A stretch of DNA of 64,000 nucleotides from Nelumbo lutea (Eukaryota; Streptophyta; Magnoliopsida; Proteales; Nelumbonaceae). The stretch covers positions 56,942,422 to 57,006,421 of the forward strand of contig JAKGHH010000004.1 in NCBI GenBank assembly GCA_022828595.1. Direction: 5' to 3'. Below the pieces are notes generated by a model that was not told where the DNA came from, did no database searches, and saw only the letters and a program-made list of their open reading frames with translations. The first letter of the stretch is position 1; each line of letters opens with the position of its first letter. The position numbers were made by a program, and so were the translations under genes. Positions 44,583-57,199 of this stretch are shown here, one piece after another.

Positions 44583-46358
44583 CATGGTTCAAATCTTGAA
44601 CCATTCTGTTTCAGATCTGAACCTGCGCAAATAGGGAGAAGGCGTTCTACCCAATTTGCGCAGATATGGGTTTTGGGAAATTTGTTCCCAAAACAGATGG
44701 GCAAATAATCTGAAATTAATTTTAAATAAATCTGATTATTATTTAGAATAGTTCTTTATAATTTTCTTGATTTATGGGCTATTCGTACAAGAGGAGATCG
44801 AAATCTTGGTTTGCGTAGGGAGAACTGCAAGATTTGTAGTTTGTTGAATTTATTTATTACATTTGGTAAGTAAATAATTTTTTTTTATTTTTATACTCAA
44901 TGTATAGGCATTCGATCTGATGTAATAATTAATAGAAATAGGATTTCTGTTTATTTTTAATTTTGGATCGAAGATGGCAGCACAGAGAAGGAGATTTCGC
45001 AGATGGGAGATTCGCTATCTACGATTTGCAGTTTGAGAAACTGCAATCTGTGATCTAACCTTTGTTTTGCAGGATGGAGTGTGTGAACAACCCTAATTAA
45101 CTGATTTTTGTTTTTCTTTTATCAGTTATTTAATTTTAGATTATTTTATTGAATTAAGGATTTAATTAAAAATCAAACCCTAGACCCATTCGAACCAAGA
45201 TTGGTTTAAACTGTTTGGACCAATTCTAGGGTTTAATCAAGGATGAAAGTCAGCCCTAATTTTTCCCACAAATGGGCCTGAGGATTGATATTTAATTAAA
45301 TGGTTAATTCAGTCCAACCTGTAAAGGCCCAGTTTTAAATAGTTAAAACTGCAAAAGCCCATTTTAAAGGATAAAGCTATATGGGCCGAATTGGGTAACC
45401 CTAATTCAGCCCATATACCTAGATAATATTAATGGTTAATATCATGGAATTTTAACGGGCTTCCAATGGGCCTTACAGATAATTAATTGATTGGATCAAT
45501 CTAATCCTGCATGAGATGTATGAATGTGTGATGTGCTGTGTACATGGGCCATAAGTACTTGGCCCATGCTCATTCGACAGTTGCTCTTGCGCACACCATG
45601 GCTAAATGCACATCATTGCCATGGTGTCCCTTTTGGTCTGGATGACCTCCCTCAGTGGTTGGCCCCACACCTCATCAAGAGGTTACGTGCGGAACCCTAA
45701 CCGATTTAAGGCCCACCGAAATCTGGCTTTATGAAAGTCAGTGAGAGCCATTATGGTTTGACCTAAATCATACTAGGGCGTAATAATTTGTTCCCTCCAG
45801 CTAATATGAGTGCATGTGATAGGGAGATTCATATGATGAACTCTCTAAAGGCCTTCCATCATTAGCATGAGGATGGGTCCTTTAGTAATGAGGAGACGCA
45901 CTAGAAAATGGGCTATCCATTTGCTGTTGGGCTTGTCTGAGTGTTTCATAAGATGATAGGGCTGTCATAGACCGATGTGGGAGGGGCTTCACTAGAAAAT
46001 GGGAACTCTCTCACGGTACCTTGGCATTCATGAATATGATGGGTGAGCACTCACTGGACAGAAAGGTTTACCTGAAAACGGCTCTGAACCTTGTTTGACA
46101 GAGGCCAAAGGGAAAACTCATATGATGAGTGGATATGATCCTTCACAGAAAGGTGGTGGGGTTATGCAGCTGAAACAGTTGGCTCCATACACCCTATTTC
46201 CCACATTTCCAGAGATAATTCGTAGCTTCCGTCACTGAGAAAGGAGGGAAATCTCAGAGATGAATAAATGGAAATGGATCGTAGATTAAAATCCATATCT
46301 ATGAAATGAACATGAATCAAATTAGGTTGTGGACTGATGTTTGCTCTTTTATCAGAAA
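44583..46358 (+). other. Untranslated leader of C3
   Basis: Colinear with C1's leader at 6585-8364 with scattered differences and small indels. No supported ORF. The last bases before the ATG (TTTTATCAGAAA) match C1. Confidence 0.75.
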
Positions 46359-49300
46359 ATGGCAAACGAATCTTTTGCAAAGCTTCTTGATGACAACAAG
46401 CTTAAGGTCCCAAACTATGCCGACTGGTACAGGAACCTTATGAAGGTCCTAGCTTCAGAAAAGCTGGACAAAGTGGCAAAGAATCCTATCCCAGAGCGTC
46501 AGGGAGATAGGGCTTCTGAGGCCCAAAGGAGAGACTATCAGGAATGGGAGGAGAAAAACTCCCTAGCCCGACGTTACATCATCGCCTATTTGGACAACCC
46601 AATACAGAGGCAGTTCGATCAGATCGAACTTGCCAAGGACATATTGGATAGCTTGAGGACGATGTATGAAGAGAAGAATCGTTCTATTCAGCAAAAGTTC
46701 TTGAAATAGTTCATGACCACTCAAATGTCTAAGGGCCAACAAGTTCACGACCATTGTCTTTGGATGATGGGTTACATTAACGAACTGGAGGCTCTTGGAT
46801 CTGGGCTGGACCTCACAACCCAGATAGATGCTATCTTTAATTCTTTGCCTCCTTCCTTTAATCCGTTCATCATGAACTATAACATGAACAAGCTGAATGT
46901 CAGCTCGTAAGAGCTCAGCAATATGTTGCAAAGAGCTGAAGAACTGATCAAAAAGGATGAGCCTATAGCTATGCTTGTTGAAGCTAGCAAAACGAGCAAG
47001 AGAAAAAGGAAGGCAACGAAGCCTCAAAAGAAAGCCACTAAGAGCAAAAGGCAGAAGAAAGACAAAGCATCAGATGCCTGCCACTTCTGCAAAAAGACCA
47101 GCCATTGGAAATGGAATTGTCCTGCCTACCTGGAATCCAAGAAAGGTAATTTCGAAACTTGTGTTATAGAAACCAATTTATTGGTAGCTTCTGCGTCTTG
47201 GTGTATTGACTCCGGGGCTTCAACTCATGTGTGTAACTCACTGTAGGGGTTCAAGATAAGCAGAAGGCTGAGTGAAGGAGAAGTCACTCTCTACTTGGGG
47301 ACTACTACAACCGTTGTAGCCGTGGCAATAGGAACCGTGAAGTTAATTTTTAGAGAAGGAAAAGTTGTACTGAAAGATTGTCTTTATGTACAAAACTTAA
47401 GAAGAAATTTGATTTCTGTTTCAAAACTGTGTGCAGATGGTTATTCTGTCTTCTTTAGTAATACGATTACTATTAAAAGAAATAACAGATTCATCACATA
47501 TGGGGAACTGGAGAACGGTGTCTATGTTCTACATCCTTATCTAGAAACTAACATAACCGAAACTACGTCGGCTGAAATCCTCTAGAAGAGAGCCCGTGAT
47601 ACAGTTAATCCCACGTGTCTGTGGCATTACCGACTTGGCCATATCGGTGTTGACCGAATCACAAGGGTGGTAAAGGATGGTCCTTTGGATTTTCTAACTG
47701 TAGAAGATCTTCCCACCTGTGAGCCTTGCCTACAAGGCAAGATGACGAAACGGCCATTTAACGGTAAGCCTGAAAGATGTACAGGCACAATTGACCTAAT
47801 ACATACTGTTGTATGTGGTCCCCTGAGTGTTAGGACACGGAATCAACACGTGTATTTCATCACCTTCATAGATGATTTCTCACGATATGGTTACGTGCAC
47901 TTAATGAGACACAAGTCTGAATCCTTTGAAAAGTTCAAAGAGTTAAGACAAGAGGTCGAGAAATAGTTGGGGAGAGAAATTAAAGCCCTTCGATCTGATC
48001 GAGGTGGCGAGTATCTCTCTGATGAGTTCAGGGACTACTTAAAGGACAATGGGTTAGTATCACAATTAGCTCCTCCTACTACACCACAACTGAACGGTGT
48101 TTCAGAGAGGAGAAATATGACCTTATTGAATATGGTCTGGTCACTTCTCATACACTCAGAGTTACCCACATCCTTTCGGGGTTACACATTAGAGATTGCG
48201 ATTTACGTGCTGAATCGGTTCCAACCAAATCGGTTCCGAACACTCCATATGAACTTTGGACCGGAAAGAGACCAAGTGTCAGACACTTGAAAATTTGGGG
48301 TTGTCCAGCACACATTAAAAGAATGAGTGCAGACAAGTTAGAATCCAAGACCAGCCGTTGCCTATTTGTAGGCTACCCAAAAGGCTCTGTAGGTTACATT
48401 TTCTATGACCTAAGTGAGCAGAAAGTGTTCTGCAGTTGAAATGCCTAGTTCTTGGAGACTGATTATATCCTGGACTCCCATCGCCAGAAAATTGTTCTTG
48501 ATGAGGAGAGCTCAGGAGCAGTGGGAGATGTCCCACAAGTTCCAGGTAGTGACCAACCTAGAAGATCCACTCGGGTATCCAGGCCACCAGTCCGTTATGG
48601 TTATGACCAGGATAGTTACCTGGTGGAAACCTTGACTAGTGAGGAGGATCCCGTGACTTACGCGGAAGCTATGTTGGACATAGATTCCCAGAAGTGGGTG
48701 GAGGCCATGAGAGCAGAGACAGACTCAATGGATACCAATGGAGTCTGGACTCTAGTAGATCCGCCCTCCGGGGTAAAAGCAATCGGTTGCAAATGGATTT
48801 ACAAGAGAAAGAAGGGCCCCGATGGTAGAGTTGAGACCTTCAAAGCTCGTCTGGTGGCGAAAGGGTACATTCAGAAATAGGGCATCGATTATGAGGAAAC
48901 CTTTTCGCCTACGGCCATGCTTATATCCATTAGGATCCTACTTGCTGTAGCAGCATACCATGATTATGAGATTTGGCAAATGGATCTCAAAAATGCATTT
49001 CTGAATGGAGATCTTACTGAAGATATCTATATGTAGCAGCCACAAGGCTTCATAGCTGTGGGTCAAGAAAACATGGTATGTAAACTTAATAGATCCATTT
49101 ATGGACTCAAGCAAGCTTCTAGAAGTTGGAACATCCGTTTTGACTCTGCCGTCAAATCGTTTGATTTCGAGCAGAATCTGGATGAACCCTGTGTTTACAG
49201 GAAGTACAGTGGAGATAAGGTTACCTTCTTGGTTCTGTATGTAGATGACATTCTACTCATTGGGAATGATGTAGGAATGTTGACTACGGTGAAAGTATGG

Positions 49301-49767
49301 CTTTCACAACAATTCTCCATGAAAGATCTTGGAGAAGCCTCCTATATATTGGGTCTTCGACTCTATAGAGATAGATCGAAGCGGATAATAGGATTATCCC
49401 AATCTGCCTACATTGACAAAATAGTCAAAAGATACAACATGGAAAACTCCAAGAAAGGAAATGTTCCTTTCAGGCACGAAGTCACTCTCTCCAAGAAGAT
49501 GTCTCCCAAGACTTCTGAGGAGATTGATGGCATGAAAGACGTTCCCTATGCCTCTGCCGTAGGGAGCATCATGTATGCCATGCTGTGCACTCGCCCTGAC
49601 ATTGCTCAGGTAGTGAGTGTAGTACCCTTAAACTGGACGTCCTGATTCAGAAGGTAGCGTTAGCGGAAAATGTAGCAGACCCATTGACAAAGCCACTATC
49701 ACAAAAAGTGTTTGAGAAACACGTGGAAAGCATGAGACTCCGGCTAGTACCTGATTGGACCTAAGTG
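46359..49767 (+). pseudogene. C3 copia gag-pol with nine in-frame stops, a frameshift and an RNase H deletion
   Basis: The ATG at 46359 matches C1. Against C1, stops lie at 46707, 46908, 47244, 47583, 47964, 48437, 48446, 48878 and 49034. Seven are C-to-T changes, of which five are CAG to TAG. One G is lost near 48216, shifting the frame after integrase. The zinc knuckle (about 47080-47120), DSGAS protease (about 47210), integrase core (about 47800-48120) and reverse transcriptase with YVDDILLIGND (about 49240) remain recognisable. After VVSVV (49624) most of RNase H is missing; the text jumps via CCCTTAAACTGGAC to the polyprotein end (NVADPLTKPL, about 49670). Since the LTRs are less diverged than the coding damage would suggest, it may have been mobilised in trans. 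Confidence 0.9.
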
Positions 49768-49768
49768 C

Positions 49769-49778
49769 AAGTGGGAGC
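49769..49778 (+). other. Polypurine tract of C3
   Basis: AAGTGGGAGC just before the 3' LTR start TGTTAGACAG, identical to C1. Confidence 0.8.
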
Positions 49779-51711
49779 TGTTAGACAGTTTTGTATGCAT
49801 TAGCTTCAATCAAAATGATGTACATTATGAGTTTATTGTAAATGAATAAAAGTGCATATTTGATTCATGTTCCCTTGGTATGTTTTTGTGTAATACCCTT
49901 AAACTGGACACTTAATGAGACTCGTGTTAGTTTAGAATGTTCACAGCTCGGTCTGGGGAGACCTATCCTGACAAGGTTGACACTGTGGTGCCAGCAAGTC
50001 GGTTGGGGTGGCTAGTCTCAGCTACCGGGGTGAGACCCTAGGCATATACAGTGTGGGATTAATTGAATCTTTGAACTGGACCAGATTTCCAGTATTGCCC
50101 TGGACCTTGGAGATTGATGGGCAAAACTGAAAAGTTACACCTGACCCCAAGACATGGTTATGATATTGCACTAGGTGTCAGATTAGGCTGTCTTTGATGT
50201 ACCAATCAGTGAGATCCTTAGCGGGGGTCAAAACCTAGGTATGTTGGGACAGTCTATGAATTCATCTGAGTGGGTGATCATAGTGATAGGATCAGCCCCT
50301 TTGTCGAACAAAGGTAATGATCGGGGATGCTCTCACTGATGGAAACCAAGACTGCCGGCAGCCGATTTCAATCGTTGAAATTTGTTTTGCAAAATATATT
50401 TTATATGAGATATAAAAGTATATATATAAATTATGGTTTCGAAATGATTTGCAAAAGGTTTTAATTCCCGGGATCCGTAGTTGAGAGAGTGCAACACTGT
50501 TCCTTGTAGCCGAGGGAGATATCCTCTCTTGTCGGGCAGTGTATGATCATTATGGGCTGAGAGGTTAAGTGTAAGGCTATTGAGGATAATACCTGATGGT
50601 CTAATCTTGCATCTGCCCACAGTCCCTAGGTGTTACAAGGTGGCTTGGCCCAGAGACCACTTAGGGTAAGTGTTGGGCCCATAAAGCCCCTCTGATGGGT
50701 TTCAGGGGGTGCACTGTCCATAACAGTGTATTCGGCCAGGCCTTGTAACAAAGGCTGGGCTGAACCCATGTGGCTGATGTGTAGATCAATGTTTGGGTCC
50801 CATGCCATACAAGGAAGCCCAACTGAGCAGTAGTTTGGAAGGCTTAATGAATACATAACCCTAAATGGGCTAATTTAATTAGTCTTTAAGGGGCGAATTC
50901 TGAGATAAGATCAGTTGATAGGATTGGGCCCACAGCCTATCCACTCAGAGAGTCCAAGATCTAAATGAGATTTAGATTTGGAAACTTCCTAATTAGATTA
51001 GGAACTGGATGATCTAATCTACGGATAAGATAATGATTATCCCTCATCTTAAAGGGACTTCTAATCCAGATGTGATTTGGGTTAGCAACTTGTAATGGGA
51101 TTAGGAGCTGATCCCTTTATGTCTATAAAAGGAAGAGGGGATGGTAGCCTTTAGACATCCAACAACAACCAATAGACTCACCAGCAACAATCTTGTCTTC
51201 AGAGCTGGGATCACAGAAGAGAGAATTTTGCACCCTGCAAATGCTCTCTAGCCGCCTCCTTCCTGCAGCCGCCGCCTATAGCAGTTCGATCTCCATTGCT
51301 TGGGAGAAATCAATATTGGATCTTGATTCCAATCTTTTGGAGAAAAGATTGGTAGGAGTTGTATTCACAAGCCACCTAGGTGATTCTTGGGAAGAATCAA
51401 GTTCTTAGGGCGGACACTACTGATTCTGCTCCAGCCTGCACTGTGCCATCTTTAGTGGGAGCAGATTTTGGATCCTTCCTTCGGCGTGAACACCTCCATT
51501 GAGAGATATTGTTTCGATGTATCAGGTATTATCTCTCTCTCCTCCTTTTGGTACAGATCTGATTTAGTTTATGGTTCAAGAATGATCTTTGAAAATATGA
51601 TTTTCTAAATAGGGAATTCGATTCCCAATTGAAGGGAGAGAAAAATTTTTGAAATTCGCCCCTTTATTCCGCAATCTTGGGCGTCCAAATGATGGATTTC
51701 CTATCCCTTCA
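49779..51711 (+). repeat. 3' LTR of C3 (1933 bp)
   Basis: TGTTAGACAG...CTATCCCTTCA. It lacks the 394-bp duplication of the 5' LTR and has small deletions relative to it (for example near 49947 and 50868). TATA box TATAAAAG at 51124. Confidence 0.9.
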
Positions 51712-52227
51712 CCTGTACTATGATCACCTACTGAGATGAATTCTCAGACTGTCCCAACATACCCAGGTTTTGACCCCCACTAAGGATCTCATTAATTGGT
51801 ACATCAAAGACAGCCAAATCCAACACCTAGTGCAGTATCATAATCGAGTCTAGGGGTCGGGTGTAGTTTTCTAGTTTTGCCCATCAATCTCCAAGGTCCA
51901 GGGAATACTGGAAATCTGGTCTAGTCAAAGATTCAATTAATCCTACACTGTATGTGCCTAGCGTCTCACCCCAGTAGCTGAGACAAGCCACCCCAACCGA
52001 CTTGGTAGCTCCACAGTGTCAGCCTTGTTAGGATAGGTCTCCCCAGATCGACCCACTGGCTGTGAACATTCTAAACTAGACAAGTCTCATTAAGTGTCCA
52101 GTTTAAGGGTATTACACAAAAACATACCAAGGGAACATGAATCAAATATGCACTTTTATTCATTTACAATAAACTCATAAAGTACATCATTTTGATTGAA
52201 GCTAAGGGCATACAAAATTGTCTAACA

Positions 52228-53885
52228 CTATGTTCCATTTCCATTTGTTCATCTCTTAGATTTCCCTCCTATCTGAGTGACTGAGATGGCGAAATGTAGG
52301 AAATCACATAGGGTGCGTGGAGCCAACTATTTCAGCCACATAACCCCACCACCTCTCTATGACGAATGATATCCACTCATTGTATGAGTTTCCTTTTAGC
52401 CTTTGTCAGACAAGTGAGTGCTCACCCATCATATTCAGGTTATGCTAATGTACCGTGAGAGAGTTCCCATTTTCTGGTGAAGCCCCTCCCACATTGGTCT
52501 ATGACGCCCCTATCATCTTATGGAACACTCTGACAGACCCAACAGCAAATGGATAACCCAATTTTATGGTGCGTTTCATCATTATTGAAGGGCCCATCAT
52601 CATGCTAATGACGGAAGGCCTTTAGAAAGTCCATCATATGGATCTCCCTATCACATGCACTCATATTACCAGAGGGAACAAGTGATTACACCCTAGTTAA
52701 TTTAGGTCAAACCAAAGTGGCTCCCACTGACTTTCATAAAGTCAAATTTTGGAGGCCCAATTCGGCTAGGGTTTTCACACGTGTCCCTTTCCAGGGTTAA
52801 GGGGCCCACCACGAAAGGAAGGGGTCATCCAATGACCATAAGGGACACCATGGCAATGATGTGCATTCAGCCATAGTGTGCGTGAGAGCCACTAACGTAT
52901 CATAATGGGCCAAGTGCTTATGGCCCATGGTCGCAGCACATCATACATCCACACATCATATGTAATGAAAGAATTGATCCAATCAATTACTTGCTGTAAG
53001 GCCCATTTATAATCCATAATATTAACAATTAACATTATCTAGGTATATGGGCTGAATAGCAGTTAAAAGTTCGGCCCATATAGCTTTTGCCAGTTCGGCC
53101 CATATAGCTTTTGCACAAAAGTGGGCTTTTGCAGTTTTAACTCTTTAAAATTGGGCTTTACAGGTTGGGCCAAATTGGTTCTTCCAATTAAAGATTAGTT
53201 TCAGAACTGAAAGTGGGAGAAATCAGGGCTAAGAACAGCCTCGTTCGAACCCTAGATTTGGTCCAAACAGTTTTGGTCCAATCTGGTCCAAAATGGTCCA
53301 AAACCAATTTTTAATTCAAGAAACAATTCAAGAAAGATTTGAAATTAATATTTCTGATTTTAGACAATCACAAATCAGATATGGACTGTTCATACCACAT
53401 GCAAAACATAGGTTAGTAATCAAGGGTTGCAGTTTCATAAACTGCAAAACGCAGAATGCGATATCACGATTTGCAAATCTCCAGCACCACCACCATCTTC
53501 AATCAAGAAAATAAAAATTATAGAAACCTAATTTCTATTAATTAATTACATTCTTGATTGAATCCCATACATTCAGTCTAGAAAAATAAAAAAATTATTT
53601 TATAGACCGAATATAATAGAAACTGCAAAAAGATTGCGCAGACTATCCGCGCCAAATCTGCAATTCGATTTCCATGTACGAACAACCCATTTAAATCAAG
53701 AAATAAATTAAGAACATTTCCAAATAATTTTCAGATTTAACAAAAATTAATTTCAGATCAATTGCCCACATCCAGCAACAATTTCTTGGAATAAAATAAC
53801 AATCTGCGCAAATGCAGGTAGAACAACTTTTGCCCATTTGCGTAGGTTCAAATCTGATTTTCTTGGTTTAAGATTCGAACCTGTG
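52228..53885 (-). other. Leader of X (minus strand)
   Basis: Minus-strand text from the PBS to GGAAATGGAACATAG is colinear with the C1 leader and continues on the far side of the solo LTR at 40772-40737. No gag or pol homology remains on either side. Confidence 0.8.
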
Positions 53886-53897
53886 GCTCTGATACCA
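53886..53897 (-). other. Primer binding site of X
   Basis: Plus strand GCTCTGATACCA, i.e. TGGTATCAGAGC on the minus strand, one base from the LTR end. Intact. Confidence 0.88.
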
Positions 53898-53898
53898 C

Positions 53899-55479
53899 TG
53901 AAAGGAGGGAGAGATCCATCATATGGATGCCAAGAATGCAGTGGAATAGGGTGGGCGAATTTCTAAAAAAGTTCTCTCCTCCCTTCCCATTGGGAATCAT
54001 ATTCCATGATTTTAGAATACAATATTGAAGGATCTAATTGAACCAAAACCGAACCAGATCTGAACAAAAGAGAAAGGGAAGGGTTATACCTGATACGGAG
54101 AGTCGATATATCCCAACGTTGGTGTTCATGCCCAAAGAATACTCCCAAGATCTGCTCCCACTGAAGATGACGAAGTGATACTGGAACAGAACCAACAGTT
54201 TTTGCCCCACGAACCAAATTCTTCACAAGAATTCAATGGAAGCGAAGAGCACCGTACACGATCAGCCTTTCAACAAAGACTGATGTCAAGAACACCTTCT
54301 TGATCTTTCCCTCTCAGAGAGATCGAACCAGGCAGTGAATGGCGGCAGTGGCTGGAGGGGAACTCTAGAAATGGGCTTTAGGCCCAATAAGTATTAGGGC
54401 AAGCCAAAGGATTAGGGCAAATATGCTTCCAAACTACTGCCAGTTGGGCTTCTTTGTATGGCGTGGGACCCAAGCATTGATCTACACATCAGCCACATGG
54501 GTTCGGCCCAGCCTTTGTTACAAGGCCTAGCCGAATTCACTAGAAAACCCAGTGAACCCCTTGAGCCCATCACATGAACTCTATAGGCCCAACACTTACA
54601 CTAAGTGGTCCCTGGGCCAAACCATCTTATAAAAACCCAGGGACTGTGGGCAGATGCAAGATTAGCCCATTAGGTATAACCCTAAATGGCCTTACACTTA
54701 ACGTCTCAGCCCATAATGATCAAACACTACCCGACAAGAGATGACCTCTCCCTTGGCTGCAAGGAATAGTGTTGCACTCTCTGCTCACATGGATCCCGGG
54801 ATTTAAAACCATTTGCAAACATTTTGAAACCATACATACCTATATATCTTATATATAAATTTTGCAAAACAAAATTCCAATGATTGAAATCAACTACTGG
54901 CAGTTTGGTTTCCATCAGAGAGAGTGCATCCCTGATCAATGCCTTTTTCCGACAAAGGGGTTGATCCTATCACTATGATCACCTACTCAGATGAATTCTC
55001 AAACTATCCCAACATACCCAGGTTTTGACCCCCGCTAAGGATCACTCTGATTGACATATCAAAGACAACCCAATCCAGCACCTAGTGTAATATCATAATC
55101 GAGTCTAGGGGTCAGGTGTAACTTTCCAAGTTTGCCCATCAATCTCCAAGGTCCACGGCAATAATGGAAATCTGGTATAGTTCAAAGATTCAGTAATCCT
55201 ACACTGCATGTGCTTTGGGTCTCACCCTGGCAATTGAGACAGGCCACCCCAACACTTGGTAGCACACTAGTGTCAGCCTTGGTAGGACAAATCTCCCAGA
55301 CTTATCCAACGGCTGTGAACATTCTAAACTAACACGAGTCTCATTAAGTGTCCAGTTTAAGGGTCTTACACAGAAACATACCACGCAACATGAATCAAAC
55401 ATGCACTTTATTCATTTACAGTAATTGTTAAAAGTGCATCAAAACTGATTGGAGCTAAGGGCATACAAACTGTCTAATA
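53899..55479 (-). repeat. 5' LTR of X (type B), with an internal deletion
   Basis: It runs from TGAAAGGAGGG (left) to GTCTAATA (right; the terminal CA is mutated to TA). Compared with X's 3' LTR, about 385 bases corresponding to 39118-39503 are missing at about 54368, including the part that holds the TATA box in sister LTRs. Confidence 0.78.
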
Positions 55480-57199
55480 GTTCATGCCCAAGGAAGGATC
55501 CAAAGACTGCTCCCACTGAAGATAACATAGTGCAGGATGGAGCAGAATCAACAGTGTTCTTCCAAAGAACCAAATCCTTCACCAAGAATTCGCTGAAGGG
55601 TAAGTGAGCATGACTCCCAATCAGTTTTTCACCAAAAATTGATACCAAGAATGCTTCTTGATCACTCCTACAACAACGGAGCTCGAATTGCCTATGGTGG
55701 CAACTGGAGGAGAATGCAGGGAGAAGATGGCGCTGTCACATTGTTGCTCTCTTATCTCTGTGTGATCTGAGATCTGATCTCTGGGATGCTGGGATGCTAG
55801 GATGAACTAAATGGTTCGCCCCCTCCTTCTTTTATAGACTTAAAGAGATCAGCTCCTAATCCCATTAGAGGTTTCCTGATTCAAATCCTTATTTGAATCT
55901 GGACTCTCTTCAAGTGATAAGGATAAGTCCTTTTCTTCTCCGCTGAGTAGATCAGCTCTCTCCTAATCTCATTAGGAGGTTCCAGATCCAAATTCAGATC
56001 TAGATTCTCTGAGTGGATAGGGTAAGACCCTATCCTATCTGTTGATCCAATCCCAGATCCACCCCTCTTTAACTAATCAAATTAGACCAATTCAAAATGG
56101 GCTTTAGGCCCAATAAGTCTATGTGCTCAGTAACCTTCCAAATTGCTGCCCAGTTGGGCTTCTTTGTATGGTGTGGGACCCAAACATTGATCTACACATC
56201 AGCCTCATGGGTTCCGCCTAGCCTCTGTTACAAGGCCTGGCCAAATTCACTGTTATGGGCAATGAACCCCTGAGCCCATCACCATGGGCTCTTAACGGGC
56301 CCAACACTTACACTAGGTGGTCCCTGGATCAAGCCACCTTATAAAAACCCAGGGACTGTGGGCAAATACAAGATTAGGCCATCAGGTATTACCCTCAATT
56401 GTCTTACACTTAACCTCTTAGCCCATAATGATCAAACACTGCCCGACAAGAGAGGACCTCTCCCTCGGCTACAAGGAATAGTGTTGCACTCTCTACTCAC
56501 ATGGATCCCGGGAATTAAAACCTTTTGCAAACATTTTGAAACCATAATAAATATATATATATATATATATACAAATATATTTTGCAAAAACAAATTTCAA
56601 CGATTGAAATCGGCCGTTGACAATCTTGGTTTCCATAAGAGAGAGTGCATCCCCGATCATTACCTTGTTCGATAAAGGGGAAGATCCTGTCACTATGATC
56701 ACCCACTAAGATGAATTCTTGGACTGTCCTAACATACCTAGGTTTTGACCCCTGCTAAGGATCTCACTGATTGGCATATCAAAGACAACCCAATCCGACA
56801 CCTAGTGTAATATCACAATTGAGTCTAGGGGTTAGGTCTAACTTTCCAGTTTTGCCCACTAGTCTCCAAGGTCCAGGGCAAAATTGGAAATCTGGTCTGG
56901 TTCAGGGTTTCAAGTAAACCTACACTGCATGTACCTCGGGTCTCACCCTGGCAGATGAGACAGGTCACCCCAACACTTGTTGGAACATCAATGTCAGCCT
57001 TAGCAGGATAAATCTCCCAAGACTTATCCCATGGCTGTGAACTTTCTAAACTAACACGAGTCTCATAAGTGTCTAGTTTAAGGGTATTACACAGAAATAC
57101 ACCACTATAACATGAATCAAATATGTACTTTATTCATTTACAATAAATGTCATAATGTACATTAATCTGATTGGAGCTAAGGGCATACACTGTCTAACA
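55480..57199 (-). repeat. Copia LTR Y, missing its last ~210 bp
   Basis: The minus-strand start TGTTAGACAGTGTATGCCC is at 57199. It extends down to GTTCATGCCC at 55480, where X begins. A TATA motif on the minus strand lies at 55829-55836. The missing end is not found beyond X's other border. Confidence 0.75.

Larger units (their letters stand above)
42211..51711 (+). mobile_element. Ty1/copia element C3, complete ends, defective coding region
   Basis: TG...CA ends with perfect target duplications CCTGT at 42206-42210 and 51712-51716, inserted in the solo LTR. Order: 5' LTR with a 394-bp duplication, PBS, leader, gag-pol pseudogene lacking most of RNase H, polypurine tract, 3' LTR. In a 141-base stretch (42840-42980 versus 50400-50540) its LTRs differ at only 3 sites, clearly fewer than C1's, in line with being the innermost insertion. 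Confidence 0.92.
40773..52227 (-). mobile_element. Solo copia LTR (type A), minus, split by element C3
   Basis: Left part 40773-42210 and right part 51717-52227 add up to 1949 bases, a full LTR (minus strand TGTTAGACAATTTTGTATGC to TTTCCTATCCTTCA). It is flanked by CTATG at 40768-40772 and 52228-52232, a perfect 5-bp target duplication, and lies in X's leader. No internal region is attached, so it is a solo LTR left by LTR-LTR recombination. Confidence 0.85.
38694..55479 (-). mobile_element. Copia deletion derivative X (LTRs, PBS and leader only), host of a nested insertion
   Basis: On the minus strand: 5' LTR 53899-55479, PBS 53886-53897, leader 53885-52228 continuing at 40772-40737, then 3' LTR 40736-38694. 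Once the insertions are removed, the leader runs straight into the 3' LTR, so all of gag-pol is missing. It fits a non-autonomous, LARD-like derivative that would need proteins from a copy such as C1. Its outer target duplication could not be confirmed. Confidence 0.75.

Noticed and set aside
46563..47027. 154-codon minus-strand ORF
   Set aside because: Complement of C3 gag; codon-shadow ORFs of the same kind occur opposite C1 gag and integrase.
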